A stretch of 64,000 nucleotides of DNA from NCBI RefSeq assembly GCF_025137375.1, contig NZ_CP073720.1, forward strand, positions 582,501 to 646,500, written 5' to 3'. Numbering within the stretch: position 1 is the first letter of the stretch; each line of letters begins with the position of its first letter. Position numbers and translations under genes: made by a program. The stretch is from Dactylosporangium fulvum. Lineage in GTDB: Bacteria > Actinomycetota > Actinomycetes > Mycobacteriales > Micromonosporaceae. Of the stretch, positions 10,733 to 18,797 are shown one piece after another. A model generated the notes under the pieces. That model was not told the origin of the DNA. It did no database searches and saw only the letters and a program-made list of their open reading frames with translations.

Positions 10733-12526
10733 TCATCCCCACAGCCGGAGGTCGGCCTCCCGGAGAAAGTCCAGATCCCGCCGGGTCGTCCAGGCGGCCA
10801 TGCGCGGGTACGAATGGTTCGACCTGGCCCGCGGGTCGGCGCCGGCGGCGAGCAGCGCCCGGACCAGGTCCGGCGTGCCGTGGTCGACAGCGGCGTGCAA
10901 CGGTGTCTCGCCGTTCTCGTCGCGGACGTCGATGTCGAGCCCGGCGTCGAGCAGCCTCGGCAGCAGGTCCACATCCGACAGCCAGGGCATGAGGTGCAGC
11001 AGCGTCCGGCCCTGCTCGTCACGCACGTGCGGGTCGAGGCCGCGGTCGAGGGCCGCCGCTACGGCCGAGCCGTCGCCGTGCCTGACGATGGCCATCAGCT
11101 CGGCGCGCAGGCCACGCATCCGGCGCGGCATCCGTACCGCCGGATCACGCCAGCCGTCGTGAGCGGCGACGCAGCCCTGCACCTGGCCGCCGAGCGCCCG
11201 GATCATCAGCTCCCGCTCGACCTCGACGGGCGAATGCGGCATGACCACCACGCCGTCGCGCATGAGCACCTCGTGAGTGGCACGGTTGCAGCGGACGCGG
11301 ATCGTGTCCCGCAACACCGGGGGCGCCACCGGCAGCGGCGCCGGCCGTCCCGGGAAGAGGGCGGCGTGGACGAGCGGGTGCAGCTCGTCGGGGTGCACGT
11401 CACTGTTCATCAGGGCGGTCAGCTCGGCCGGCCGGCGGGCCAGCACGTGCGGGATGCGCGGGACGTGCGCGAGTTCCAGCCCGAACGCGGCCACCTCGGC
11501 GCGCCGCCGCGTCTCGTCGACCCGGCCGTACGGCACGCTCGCCACGAGCCGCGCCCGCGGGCGTTCGCTGTCCAGGCGGTCGAGCACGATGCAGCGGCCC
11601 CGCACGTCGATCCGCATGAGGCCGGACCGGTCGTCGACGTCGACGGGGCCCGGCATGACCCGCCGGATGTCCTGCCTGGCTACGAGATAGCCGCTCGGCG
11701 TGTACCTGAGGGAGGGCAGGGGAACCCGGTCCGAGGGGGCGTTCCGGCGGCAGTCGGCCACGTGCGCGGCGGCGCGGCGGGCGGCGTCGGCGAGTGCCGT
11801 GTGGACGGGGCGCAGCCAGGCGAGCGAACGGTCGACCGCCGCACGGCGAGCATTGGCACCGCGTTCCGCGTCGAACGCGGCAGGGTCGATGCGGTCGCGG
11901 CTCCACTCCGGGTCGAACAGCAGGACCTCCAGGTCGAACCCGGCCGCGGTCCAGGCCTCGGCGTGCCGGCCCGACTCGTCCAGCCGGACGACCCGCTCGA
12001 CGAGGCCCTCCGGGCCCGCACCGGTCAGCCGCTCGCCGTCGGTGCCGAAGAACGGCAGCCGGGTGACGCCACCGCACCGGGCCAGCAGCTCGGCAGTACA
12101 CCTCGAATCCCAACGGTCGCGTCGGAGCAACAGGGTGTCGTCCCGCACGCCCGTCATCGCGGCGTCGTCCAGCGATTCGAACCGCAATGTGATCCGCTGC
12201 GGCAGATCGATCCGGCTCGGCGAGTGGGCGACGAGCGCGTGCGCGTCCGGGAACAGCGCGAGCGGAGACCACAGCCCGCTGTGCAACAGCCCGTCACCGG
12301 GGCGGCGGGGCAGGTGCCAGCGGAGCAGGTCGGGCACGAGGTGGCGCAGCTCCTCCTCGACCCGCGCGGCGACCTCGGCACCGTGGTCCTGCTTGATCGC
12401 GGCCAGGTCCACGTCGACGTCGACGCCCGCGGCGGCACACGCACCGCGCCAGTCACCCGCCAGCCGGCGCTCCGTCGCGCGTCCGATCATCCGCGGCGGT
12501 ACCGCGGACGGGTGCAGCGGCAGCAA
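10733..12526 (-). CDS. ankyrin-repeat protein, large form (paralogue A)
   Basis: A 597-aa soluble protein. The C-terminal 110 residues are ankyrin repeats: DEQGRTLLHLMPWLSDVDLL, DENGETPLHAAVDHG and LVRALLAAGADPRA. The rest matches no family I know. Residues about 25-70 contain a block (VDVDVDLAAI ... HLVPDLLRWHLPRRPGDG) that recurs in the second ankyrin gene at 19363-20943, so the two are paralogues. The TTG start at 12526 is favoured over ATG 12490 because a strong site (AAGGAGGA) lies 5 nt upstream. The neighbours are a divergent unknown gene 49 bp away and a tRNA-like gene just downstream on the same strand. There is no signal peptide or membrane segment. A protein-binding role is inferred from the ankyrin repeats alone. 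Confidence 0.8.
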   Translation of the reverse strand: MLPLHPSAVPPRMIGRATERRLAGDWRGACAAAGVDVDVDLAAIKQDHGAEVAARVEEELRHLVPDLLRWHLPRRPGDGLLHSGLWSPLALFPDAHALVAHSPSRIDLPQRITLRFESLDDAAMTGVRDDTLLLRRDRWDSRCTAELLARCGGVTRLPFFGTDGERLTGAGPEGLVERVVRLDESGRHAEAWTAAGFDLEVLLFDPEWSRDRIDPAAFDAERGANARRAAVDRSLAWLRPVHTALADAARRAAAHVADCRRNAPSDRVPLPSLRYTPSGYLVARQDIRRVMPGPVDVDDRSGLMRIDVRGRCIVLDRLDSERPRARLVASVPYGRVDETRRRAEVAAFGLELAHVPRIPHVLARRPAELTALMNSDVHPDELHPLVHAALFPGRPAPLPVAPPVLRDTIRVRCNRATHEVLMRDGVVVMPHSPVEVERELMIRALGGQVQGCVAAHDGWRDPAVRMPRRMRGLRAELMAIVRHGDGSAVAAALDRGLDPHVRDEQGRTLLHLMPWLSDVDLLPRLLDAGLDIDVRDENGETPLHAAVDHGTPDLVRALLAAGADPRARSNHSYPRMAAWTTRRDLDFLREADLRLWG

Positions 12527-12575
12527 CCGGTCCTCCTTCGATCCGAAAGGGCAGTCTAGGCGTTAGGTTCAGACG

Positions 12576-13682
12576 GTGTACTGGTTCCACATCCGGCCGG
12601 AGTTTCGTGAGTTCACCGCCAACCGGCCCGGTGTGAACGCGTTCTATCAGCACGTGGAAGGCCGCATCGACCGGGCGCTGCTCGGCCCGGAGTGGTTGCG
12701 GCGGCGGTTCGCGGCGGTCGACAGCCTGGAGCTCAGGCCGCGGCTCACGGACGTCGACCGGCCGCGGATCGACGCGGTCGAGGTGAAGCGGGGCGGCCAC
12801 AACAAGCGGGTCCTGGCCGCGGTGTCGGTGCCCGGGGCGTGGTTCGCCGGGCGGCTCGACGGGCTGGTCGGCTACCGCCTGACGCTGATGGCGCTGGACG
12901 TCGTCGACGCCGTCGGCGAGCAGTTGGGGCTCGGCGCGTGCGAGCTGCGCCGGCCGCGGCAGGACCGGGGCACCGACGAACTGCCGCTGTTCGGGCCGCG
13001 CGACGACACACACGACGGCGAGCTCGCCCGGCGGATCGCGGCCGACCTGGCGGGCCGACCGCCCGGCGCCTGGGTGGTGACCGGCGCACCGTGGCCCTCG
13101 TACGAGCGGTGGTACCGCACCGTCGTCGACCGGCTCGACGCCCGGCGCGTCGACCAGCCGCTGCCCACACCACTCGTGGTCACCGAGGAACTGGTCCACC
13201 TGGAGGTGGGCCCGGGCTGGCCCAAGGGCGCGCTGCGAACGGCGCACGACACGGCCGAGCACTGGCTGCGGCAGTGGTCGGACTTCGCCAGCTCCGCGCT
13301 GCGGGAACCGGCCCGTCTCGTGCTGCTCCAGGATGACGGATCCGGCATGTCGGTGGCGCTGCCGCCCGCACCCGCGCCGGGGACGGTTCTCAGGGAATGC
13401 CTTCGCAAGCTCGTCGATCTGTGCGCCGCCGACCCGCGACCGGACTCGATCGAGGCCCACGTCGCCACGGCCACCGATCGGGACGCCGACGACGTGGCCG
13501 CGGCCGGTCTCGACGAGCTCGCCGAGGGGGAACTCGCGGTCGTCACTCGCATTCCTCCGGGGGACGACAGCCTCGACGAGACGCTCGAACGACTCGAGCA
13601 GCGCCTCGACGGCATCGCCGACGTGGGCGAGTCCGAGTGCCGGCCCGAGTTCGCCTACTGGATCGTCACCCCACGCGAGTGA
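12576..13682 (+). CDS. unknown 368-aa protein of the ankyrin/tRNA-like cassette
   Basis: A soluble 368-aa protein of no family I recognise, starting at GTG 12576 (MYWFHIRPEFREF) with almost no leader, and divergent from the ankyrin gene 49 bp away. The first 130 residues are mixed alpha/beta in character (VDAVEVKRGGHNKRVLAAVSVPG). Tryptophans cluster at about 168-180 (WVVTGAPWPSYERWYR). The C-terminal 80 residues are strongly acidic (DADDVAAAGLDELAEGELAVV). There is no signal peptide. A tRNA-like gene on the opposite strand begins 10 bp after the stop. The divergent layout suggests shared regulation with the ankyrin gene. Confidence 0.75.
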   Translation: MYWFHIRPEFREFTANRPGVNAFYQHVEGRIDRALLGPEWLRRRFAAVDSLELRPRLTDVDRPRIDAVEVKRGGHNKRVLAAVSVPGAWFAGRLDGLVGYRLTLMALDVVDAVGEQLGLGACELRRPRQDRGTDELPLFGPRDDTHDGELARRIAADLAGRPPGAWVVTGAPWPSYERWYRTVVDRLDARRVDQPLPTPLVVTEELVHLEVGPGWPKGALRTAHDTAEHWLRQWSDFASSALREPARLVLLQDDGSGMSVALPPAPAPGTVLRECLRKLVDLCAADPRPDSIEAHVATATDRDADDVAAAGLDELAEGELAVVTRIPPGDDSLDETLERLEQRLDGIADVGESECRPEFAYWIVTPRE

Positions 13683-13691
13683 CAGCGAGGG

Positions 13692-13764
13692 CAGGGCTGG
13701 CCGGAATCGAACCGGCGACCCTCCGCTCCGGAGGCGGATGCGACGACCTCTGCGCTACGGCCCC
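13692..13764 (-). tRNA. atypical tRNA-like gene, anticodon CCG (Arg?)
   Basis: A 73-nt cloverleaf on the - strand starting at 13764. Acceptor GGGGCCG/CAGCCCT has one G-T pair and one C-A mismatch. The D-arm GCG-cagaggtcgt-CGC and the T-arm are identical to the copy at 10639-10711. The anticodon arm is different but still perfectly paired: TCCGC/GCGGA with loop CTCCGGA (anticodon at 13729-13731). CCA is not encoded. It is convergent with the 368-aa gene. The compensated anticodon stem argues against simple decay of one ancestral copy, while the acceptor mismatch argues for partial degeneration or an unusual role. Confidence 0.6.
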
Positions 13765-13852
13765 GCCGCCGCACAGCGTCGTCTGGGACACCCATATCGA
13801 CGAGTCGATCTGATCCACCCGCGCTGTTCCGGCAGCCACGTGGCCGCCGAGC

Positions 13853-14224
13853 TCACCGCTCGGCTGTCGGCCGCGTTCCGGCGGTATCGCTGAGCCTGTC
13901 GGCGTTCTCCGCGTATGCGGCCAGGCTGACCCGGGAACTGATCGCCAGTTTCCGGAAGATCTGCCGCAGGTGGTAGTTCACCGTGTGCGCGGAGATGCCG
14001 AGCCTCCGGGCGATCTGCTGGTTGGTCAGTGCCTGTCCGACCAGCTGCGCCACGGCCCGCTCCCGGTCGGTCAACCGTTTCCAGCCGACCGGGCACGGTG
14101 CCGGTGGCGGGTCCTCGTCGACGACCGCGACGACCATGACCTCGCCACGCACGTCGTACAGCACCACGGGCCGCAGACCCGACGCCCGCAGAATGTGCAG
14201 CAACGCATCCAACGACGAGATCAT
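13853..14224 (-). CDS. LuxR-type HTH regulator, short
   Basis: A 123-aa DNA-binding protein. Residues 1-45 are a small variable domain (LRPVVLYDVRGEVMVVAVVDE). Residues about 50-112 form a LuxR HTH with LTDRERAVAQLVGQALTNQQ and IARRLGISAHTVNYHLRQIF. There is no receiver domain, so it is not a classical response regulator. The ATG at 14224 has a GGAG site 7 nt upstream. The gene follows, almost without a gap, a 45-codon membrane-peptide gene (stop at 14227), so the two look translationally coupled. A membrane-peptide/regulator signalling pair is an inference. Opposite and upstream is the HTH-macro gene. Confidence 0.85.
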   Translation of the reverse strand: MISSLDALLHILRASGLRPVVLYDVRGEVMVVAVVDEDPPPAPCPVGWKRLTDRERAVAQLVGQALTNQQIARRLGISAHTVNYHLRQIFRKLAISSRVSLAAYAENADRLSDTAGTRPTAER

Positions 14225-14226
14225 GG

Positions 14227-14364
14227 CTAGCTCCACACGTCCAGCACCAGTTCGATGACTCGAACCAGCAGCACCAGAGCCCACCGGCCCAGCCCGCCCA
14301 CCCGGCTCGTCGCGCCCGGCTCCGCTACTTCCGTCGGCTCGTCGAACCATCGACGAGTGTTCAC
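14227..14364 (-). CDS. small single-span membrane protein, 45 aa
   Basis: A short gene starting at GTG 14364, backed by a strong GGAGG site about 8 nt upstream. The product has a polar N-terminus (VNTRRWFDEPTEVAEPG) and one hydrophobic helix (LGRWALVLLVRVIELVLDVW, residues about 25-44), so it should sit in the membrane with almost no C-terminal tail. The stop lies 2 bp before the LuxR start, which argues for an operon. It matches no family known to me. The strong ribosome site, coupling and clean amphipathic-to-hydrophobic layout are the grounds for calling it. Confidence 0.6.
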   Translation of the reverse strand: MNTRRWFDEPTEVAEPGATSRVGGLGRWALVLLVRVIELVLDVWS

Positions 14365-14516
14365 CGCGACCACCTCCGCCTGCGCTGTTCCCTCTGCGCT
14401 CGAGCATCGGTCGCCGCGGCGCTCCGTCCGCCGGATCACCGGTGTCCGCGAACGTCCGCGGTGGCCCGGCGCAGCCGGACACGGGACAATCGACGCAGGA
14501 CGACATGGGAGGCGGC

Positions 14517-15506
14517 GTGACGCTTGGCGAGTTGGAGCCAAGGCCCGGCACGATCCACACCGTCGAGGACCTGGTGCGGGAACTGCGCCGGCTGCGGCGC
14601 CGCGCCGCGCGCCCGGGACAGGTGCAGGTTTCGATCCGGGAGCTCGCCGCCCGCATCCACCGGGCGCCCAGCACCCTGGAGCCCTATCTCAACGGCAAGC
14701 GGCTGTGCCCCGCCGACGTCTACGAGGACATGCTACGAGCCCTCGGCATCACCCCCGACCAGCTGCGGCCCTGGCTCGACGCGTGGGAACGGGTCGCCGA
14801 CGGGGGTCTCACACAGGTTCCGTCGCAGCGGGGCGGCCGGCAACGGCTCCTGTCGCACAGCAGCACCGTCCGGTACCGGACGGCGTCGGGCCGCACCGTG
14901 GGCGTCGTGGCCGGTGATCTCCGGCGGGTGACGGGCGTGGACGTGTGGGTCAACTCGGAGAACACGGACATGCGGATGTCCCGCTTCGAGGAGTACTCCG
15001 TGTCGGCGATCATCCGGTTCGAAGGTGCCGTCCGCGACGAGACCGGCCACGTCCTGGACGATCGTGTCGCCGACGAGTTGGAAGCCAGAGTCGGCGGCCG
15101 TCGCCCGGTGGCGGCCGGCACCGCGATCGCCACCGGGGCCGGCGCGCTGACCGACCACAACGGCGTTCGGCACATCATCCACGTCGCCGCCGTGCGTGGC
15201 GAGCCCGGCGAGGGCTATCGCCAGGTCGCCGACATCGGTCGCTGCGTCACCAACGCACTCACCGAAGCAGAGCGGCTCACGGACGTCCGTAGCATCGTGT
15301 TTCCGCTGCTCGGCGCCGGTGTCGCCGCCGGGGTGCTCGAGCCCACCGTTGACGCCATGGTCGGCGCCGTCACCGACCACTTCGTCACCCACGGCCCCGA
15401 GTGGTCCGGCCTGGACACCGTCTACCTGCTGGCCAGCACCGCCGAGGAGCTCGACGCCTGCCGCCGCGTCCTGGACGCCACCCCGGATCTGGCTCCAGAG
15501 CACTGA
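14517..15506 (+). CDS. XRE-type HTH fused to a macro domain
   Basis: A 329-aa fusion. Residues about 15-95 resemble the actinobacterial XRE HTH: VQVSIRELAARIHRAPSTLE then LNGKRLCPADVYEDMLRALG. Residues about 140-320 form a macro domain, with GVVAGDLRRVTGVDVWVNSE (binding strand and the VN-x-N loop), GTAIATGAGAL, IIHVAAVRG and the phosphate-binding loop VFPLLGAGVAAG. Macro domains bind or hydrolyse ADP-ribose derivatives, so this may be a repressor that responds to an NAD-derived ligand (inference). The start GTG 14517 follows GGAGG by 4 nt; ATG 14505 is an alternative. It is divergent from the LuxR and 45-aa genes, whose promoter it may control. Confidence 0.85.
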   Translation: MTLGELEPRPGTIHTVEDLVRELRRLRRRAARPGQVQVSIRELAARIHRAPSTLEPYLNGKRLCPADVYEDMLRALGITPDQLRPWLDAWERVADGGLTQVPSQRGGRQRLLSHSSTVRYRTASGRTVGVVAGDLRRVTGVDVWVNSENTDMRMSRFEEYSVSAIIRFEGAVRDETGHVLDDRVADELEARVGGRRPVAAGTAIATGAGALTDHNGVRHIIHVAAVRGEPGEGYRQVADIGRCVTNALTEAERLTDVRSIVFPLLGAGVAAGVLEPTVDAMVGAVTDHFVTHGPEWSGLDTVYLLASTAEELDACRRVLDATPDLAPEH

Positions 15507-15609
15507 ACCCCATGACGCGGCGCCTTTCCCGGGCCGCGGTGTCGGAAAGCGACCGGATTGTGCCACCGGGTAACGCCCGGCGTCGATGCGACGCTCCTTC
15601 GACAACGTC

Positions 15610-15638
15610 GCACCGCATTCCTACGGGGGATGCGGTGC
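15610..15638. terminator. hairpin between gene and remnant
   Basis: A perfect 9-bp stem pairs gcaccgcat (15610-15618) with atgcggtgc (15630-15638) around an 11-nt loop. It lies between the HTH-macro gene and the permease remnant, whose reading direction it would terminate. Confidence 0.5.
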
Positions 15639-15657
15639 AACGGCAAGCCCGGCGGGC

Positions 15658-15850
15658 TCACTCGTTGTGGAGCACCTCGGCGATCCGCAGCCGCGCCGCG
15701 CGCCGGGCCGGGACCAGTGCGCCGACGAGGGCGATCAGCACACCCGCGGCGGCCAGCAGCACCAGGGTCGGTGCGTGCCACACGTCCAGCACGGCCGCCG
15801 GGATGCTGACCAGGGCCGCGTCGGCGGTGCGCGGGACGATGTAGGCGACC
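15658..15850 (-). pseudogene. remnant of an FtsX/MacB-type ABC permease (C-terminus)
   Basis: Only the last 60 or so codons of an FtsX-family permease survive. They include the final membrane helix (LVLLAAAGVLIALVGALVPA) and the family's standard ending RRAARLRIAEVLHNE before a TGA at 15658-15660. Homology stops at about 15850, exactly where a response-regulator remnant begins on the other strand. Intact relatives are about 400 aa or longer. No start codon or ribosome site fits, and no ATPase partner is nearby, so this is a deletion scar. Confidence 0.75.
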
Positions 15851-16006
15851 GTGAAGACCCACGTGGCGCGGATCTTCGCCAAGCTGGAGCTGCGGGACCG
15901 GGCCCAGGCGGTGGTGCTGGCCTACGAGACCGGCCTGGTGAGCCCGGGCGACACGGAGATTCGTCGCATGCGCGAGCTGCACGTGGAGGACAAGCGACAG
16001 CCCTGA
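15851..16006 (+). pseudogene. remnant of a LuxR-type response regulator (C-terminus)
   Basis: About 51 codons of a NarL-type regulator survive: VKTHVARIFAKLELRDRAQA, then VVLAYETGLVSPGDTEI and a tail ending KRQP before a TGA at 16004-16006. The stretch closely resembles the same part of the intact regulator at 6391-7071 (VKTHVKRILAKLQLRDRVQA). The receiver domain and the first HTH helices are missing. It abuts an inverted permease remnant at about 15850, so two genes were joined by a rearrangement. An in-frame GTG at 15851 exists but lacks a ribosome site. Confidence 0.75.
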
Positions 16007-16010
16007 GGGG

Positions 16011-16154
16011 TCACCGGCGCTTCTGCCGGAGGGCGTGGAACACCAGGGACATCACGCCGGTCACCAGCGCGACCACCGACAGCATGGCCACAAAGCCGCT
16101 CCAGCGGTCCGGGTGGCGCAGGGCGTCCACCAGGTTGACCACGAGCATGGCCAC
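16011..16154 (-). pseudogene. probable remnant of a membrane protein, about 47 codons
   Basis: An open frame on the - strand gives VAMLVVNLVDALRHPDRWSG then a hydrophobic helix (FVAMLSVVALVTGVMSLVF) and the tail HALRQKRR. It looks like the C-terminal end of a larger membrane protein: there is an in-frame TAG shortly upstream and neither possible start (GTG 16154, ATG 16148) has a ribosome site. It could instead be a genuine one-helix protein. It belongs to a run of remnants from 15.65 to 16.15 kb. Confidence 0.45.
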
Positions 16155-16246
16155 GCCGATCGGACGTTGAGCCTAATCGGGGGAGACACAGGCCGCTGAT
16201 CAGCGCATAATCATCGCCGTTCACACCTCACGAGGGAATGGCACAC

Positions 16247-18103
16247 ATGAAGACCACCATCCGCGCGGCCCTCTCGGTCGGGCTGCTCGCCGGGTTTTAT
16301 CTCCTGGCCGTCGGGCTCATCGGCGGGCTCGGGTGGCTGACGGTCTGGCTGTGGCGCGAGCATCCGGGCGCGGCCGCCGGCAAGCTCAGCTACCTCACCA
16401 TCGCCGTCGCGATCGGTCTCGTCGTCGCCTTCTGGAAGATCCTGCGGGCCAAGCCCGAGGAGCCGGGCGGGTTGCTGCTGGCGCCGCACGAGGCGCGTGA
16501 GCTGTGGGACACCGCGCACGACCTGGCGCACCAGGTCGGCACCAGGGCGCCCGACGAGATCCGGCTGGTCCCCGACGTGAACGCCGCCGTGGCCGAACAG
16601 ACGAGGTTCATGGGTCTCGCCGGCGGGCGGCGCATCATGTACGTCGGGATGCCGCTGATCCAGGCGTTCTCCGTCGCGCAGCTGCGCTCCGTCCTCGCCC
16701 ACGAGCTCGGCCACTACTCCGGCAGCCACACCCGCATCGGGGCACTCGCCCACCGGGGCCGGATGGCCATCGTGCAGACGATCGTCCAGATCGGACCGTC
16801 CACACTGGTCGGTCGCATCTTCCGGCTCTACGCGCGGATCTACATCCTCGTCGAGCAGGCCGTCAGCCGCCGCATGGAATACGAGGCCGACGAGTTCTCG
16901 GTGCGTGTCGCCGGGCGGGCGGCGGCGATCAGCTCCATGCGGGACATCCCCGTCATCGACTCGGCGTGGGACTTCTTCGTCAACCAGTACGTCACCATCG
17001 GCTGGGACGCCAAGCTGGCGCCGCGCGACGTGTTCGGCGGGTTCGGCGAGCTGCTGCGCGGCCGGGCCGAAGAACTGGCCCGGCTGCGCACCGAGGCGCC
17101 GCCGAGCGAGAAGTCGCGCTGGGACTCGCACCCGCCGATCGCCGACCGGATCGCGGCGATGTCGGGCATGCCCGAGTCCGGCGCCGCCGTCGACGACCGG
17201 CCGGCCACCGTGCTGCTGAACAACGCGGCCGAGCTGGCCGCGCGGCTGCAGCACGAGGCGCTTGCGATCGAGGGCCGCACGCTGCTGCCGTGGGACGAGC
17301 TCACCGACACCGCCATCGCGGCCAACGCGCAGCGCGACATCGACGTGCTGTTCCGCGCCGCGGCCCGGCTCGGCGGCGCGCCGCAGGGCGACCTCGGCCT
17401 GGTGCTGAGCCTGGTGGAGCAGGGCCGCGCCGCCGACCTGGCCCGTGCGGTCGCACCCCACGCCGACGCCGACGAGCTGCTGCCGGCGCTCGCCGCGGAG
17501 ATCGGCGGGGCCGTCGCGATCGCCGCTCGCGCCGAGGGCATCGGCAGCTGGCGGCACTCCTGGAGCAGTGGCGCGGACTTCGCCAAGGCGGACGGCAGCC
17601 CCATCCCGATCGGTGAGGTCGCCCGGCTCGCGGTCGACCCGGCGACGGTCGCCGAGGCCCGGCAGCGACTCGCCGGGCTCGGCATCAACGTCGCGGCGGT
17701 GCGCCAGCAGTCGGCCGGCGCGACCGCCACCGGCGCCGAGGTGCTGGGCGGGATCGCGAACATGAAGTCCGGCAAGCAGCACTTCGACGTGTTCATCCTC
17801 AGCAACGGCCTGCTGCTCGTGCCCGGGCCGAAGAAGACCGACGACGGCAAGCAGCGACTCATCACCGTGCTGCGCTCCGCGCCGGTCGAGGAGCTGGCGC
17901 GGCAGCACCGGTTCCTCGCGTTCGAGGACATCGCCGCCGCCACGATCCTCAAGCTGGTGCCGGTGCGGGTGGCGATCACGCTGCACAGCGGCGAGACCGT
18001 CGAGCTGCACCAGCCGTGGACCGGCGAGGCCCTCGACAAGAACGACGACGACCTGCTGCGCGGTGCGCTGGAGCCGTTTGTCGTCGAGCCGCAGAACGCC
18101 TGA
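16247..18103 (+). CDS. M48-family membrane metallopeptidase
   Basis: A membrane-bound zinc peptidase of about 618 aa. Two N-terminal helices (about 8-37 and 47-67) precede a peptidase domain with the zinc motif HELGH (about 152-156) in LRSVLAHELGHYSGSHTRIG and the third-ligand region MEYEADEFSV about 60 residues on. Further helices lie between them. The C-terminal 250 residues, after SHPPIADRIAAM, are a long soluble extension richer in alanine and unlike HtpX. ATG 16247 is preferred to ATG 16238 because GAGGGA lies 9 nt before it and only 2 nt before the other. A role in membrane-protein quality control is inferred from the family. Confidence 0.88.
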   Translation: MKTTIRAALSVGLLAGFYLLAVGLIGGLGWLTVWLWREHPGAAAGKLSYLTIAVAIGLVVAFWKILRAKPEEPGGLLLAPHEARELWDTAHDLAHQVGTRAPDEIRLVPDVNAAVAEQTRFMGLAGGRRIMYVGMPLIQAFSVAQLRSVLAHELGHYSGSHTRIGALAHRGRMAIVQTIVQIGPSTLVGRIFRLYARIYILVEQAVSRRMEYEADEFSVRVAGRAAAISSMRDIPVIDSAWDFFVNQYVTIGWDAKLAPRDVFGGFGELLRGRAEELARLRTEAPPSEKSRWDSHPPIADRIAAMSGMPESGAAVDDRPATVLLNNAAELAARLQHEALAIEGRTLLPWDELTDTAIAANAQRDIDVLFRAAARLGGAPQGDLGLVLSLVEQGRAADLARAVAPHADADELLPALAAEIGGAVAIAARAEGIGSWRHSWSSGADFAKADGSPIPIGEVARLAVDPATVAEARQRLAGLGINVAAVRQQSAGATATGAEVLGGIANMKSGKQHFDVFILSNGLLLVPGPKKTDDGKQRLITVLRSAPVEELARQHRFLAFEDIAAATILKLVPVRVAITLHSGETVELHQPWTGEALDKNDDDLLRGALEPFVVEPQNA

Positions 18104-18163
18104 CGTAGACCCACCCACCGTGCGCCTGGCCACCGGCTCACCCCATGTCGGTTACGTCGGCGG

Positions 18164-18790
18164 GTGACGCCGGTGGATGTCAGCGGGTGGTGCCTGCGGT
18201 GGCTCGGGAGTCCCGTGGCCGAGACAGTGTCCGTCGGAGGGCATCTCTCCGTGGTGCAGCGCGTCCGGCTCGCCGACGGGCGGGACGTCGTCGTCAAAAT
18301 GCGGGAACCGCAGGAGCGGCTTGTCGCCTGCACCGCTGCGCAGCGGCATCTCTGGCTCGCCGGGTTTCCCTGCCCAGAGCCGCTTGCCGGGCCGCATCCG
18401 CTCGGACCCTACGCCGCCAACGCCGAGGCCGCCGTCGAACCCGACGGGGTCCAGCCGGTGCTCGACGCCGGGGCGTTCGCGGGGCTGCTCGCCGAGCTCA
18501 TCCGGCTGGGGCCGGAGGCTCAGGCCGTACCAACCCTGGAACCACCGCCGCCGTGGGCCTGGTGGCGTCATGACGCCGGCGCGGTGTGGCCGCCGCCGGA
18601 CAACCGGGACGCCGGCCTCAACGCGCACCCGGAGACCGCGTGGCTCGACGACCTCGGCACGCGGATCCGGCGGCGGCTCCACGACGCCGTTCGCGGCCTG
18701 GAACCCGCCAAGAAGGCGAGCCTGGACGGGCTGGACCGGCTGGACCGGGCCGAGGCCGCCGAACGCTCCCGCCGCGCCGGCCTGCGGTAG
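18164..18790 (+). pseudogene. truncated aminoglycoside-phosphotransferase-like kinase
   Basis: The first 120 residues look like the N-lobe of an APH/choline-kinase-type phosphotransferase: VSVGGHLSVVQRVRLADGRD with a glycine-rich loop, VVVKMR with the ATP-binding lysine, and AAQRHLWLAGFPCPEPLAGP. The middle continues the family pattern to GTRIRRRL (about 172). The frame then runs into an acidic/arginine-rich tail (KKASLDGLDRLDRAEAAERS). The catalytic HGD-type loop and metal-binding aspartate are absent, so it cannot be an active kinase as it stands. Codon use is normal, so decay is recent or a truncated product is retained. GTG 18164 is the likely start. Confidence 0.65.
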
Positions 18791-18797
18791 ACGGGAA

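Noticed and set aside
10259..12559. A 766-codon open frame on the + strand
   Set aside because: It runs opposite the ankyrin gene and across the MMPL 3' end; protein is low-complexity and arginine-rich, as expected from high-G+C antisense.
13333..13893. Apparent protein segment GRNRTGDPPLRRRMRRPLRYG
   Set aside because: It is the translation of the tRNA-like gene at 13692-13764, not a protein motif.
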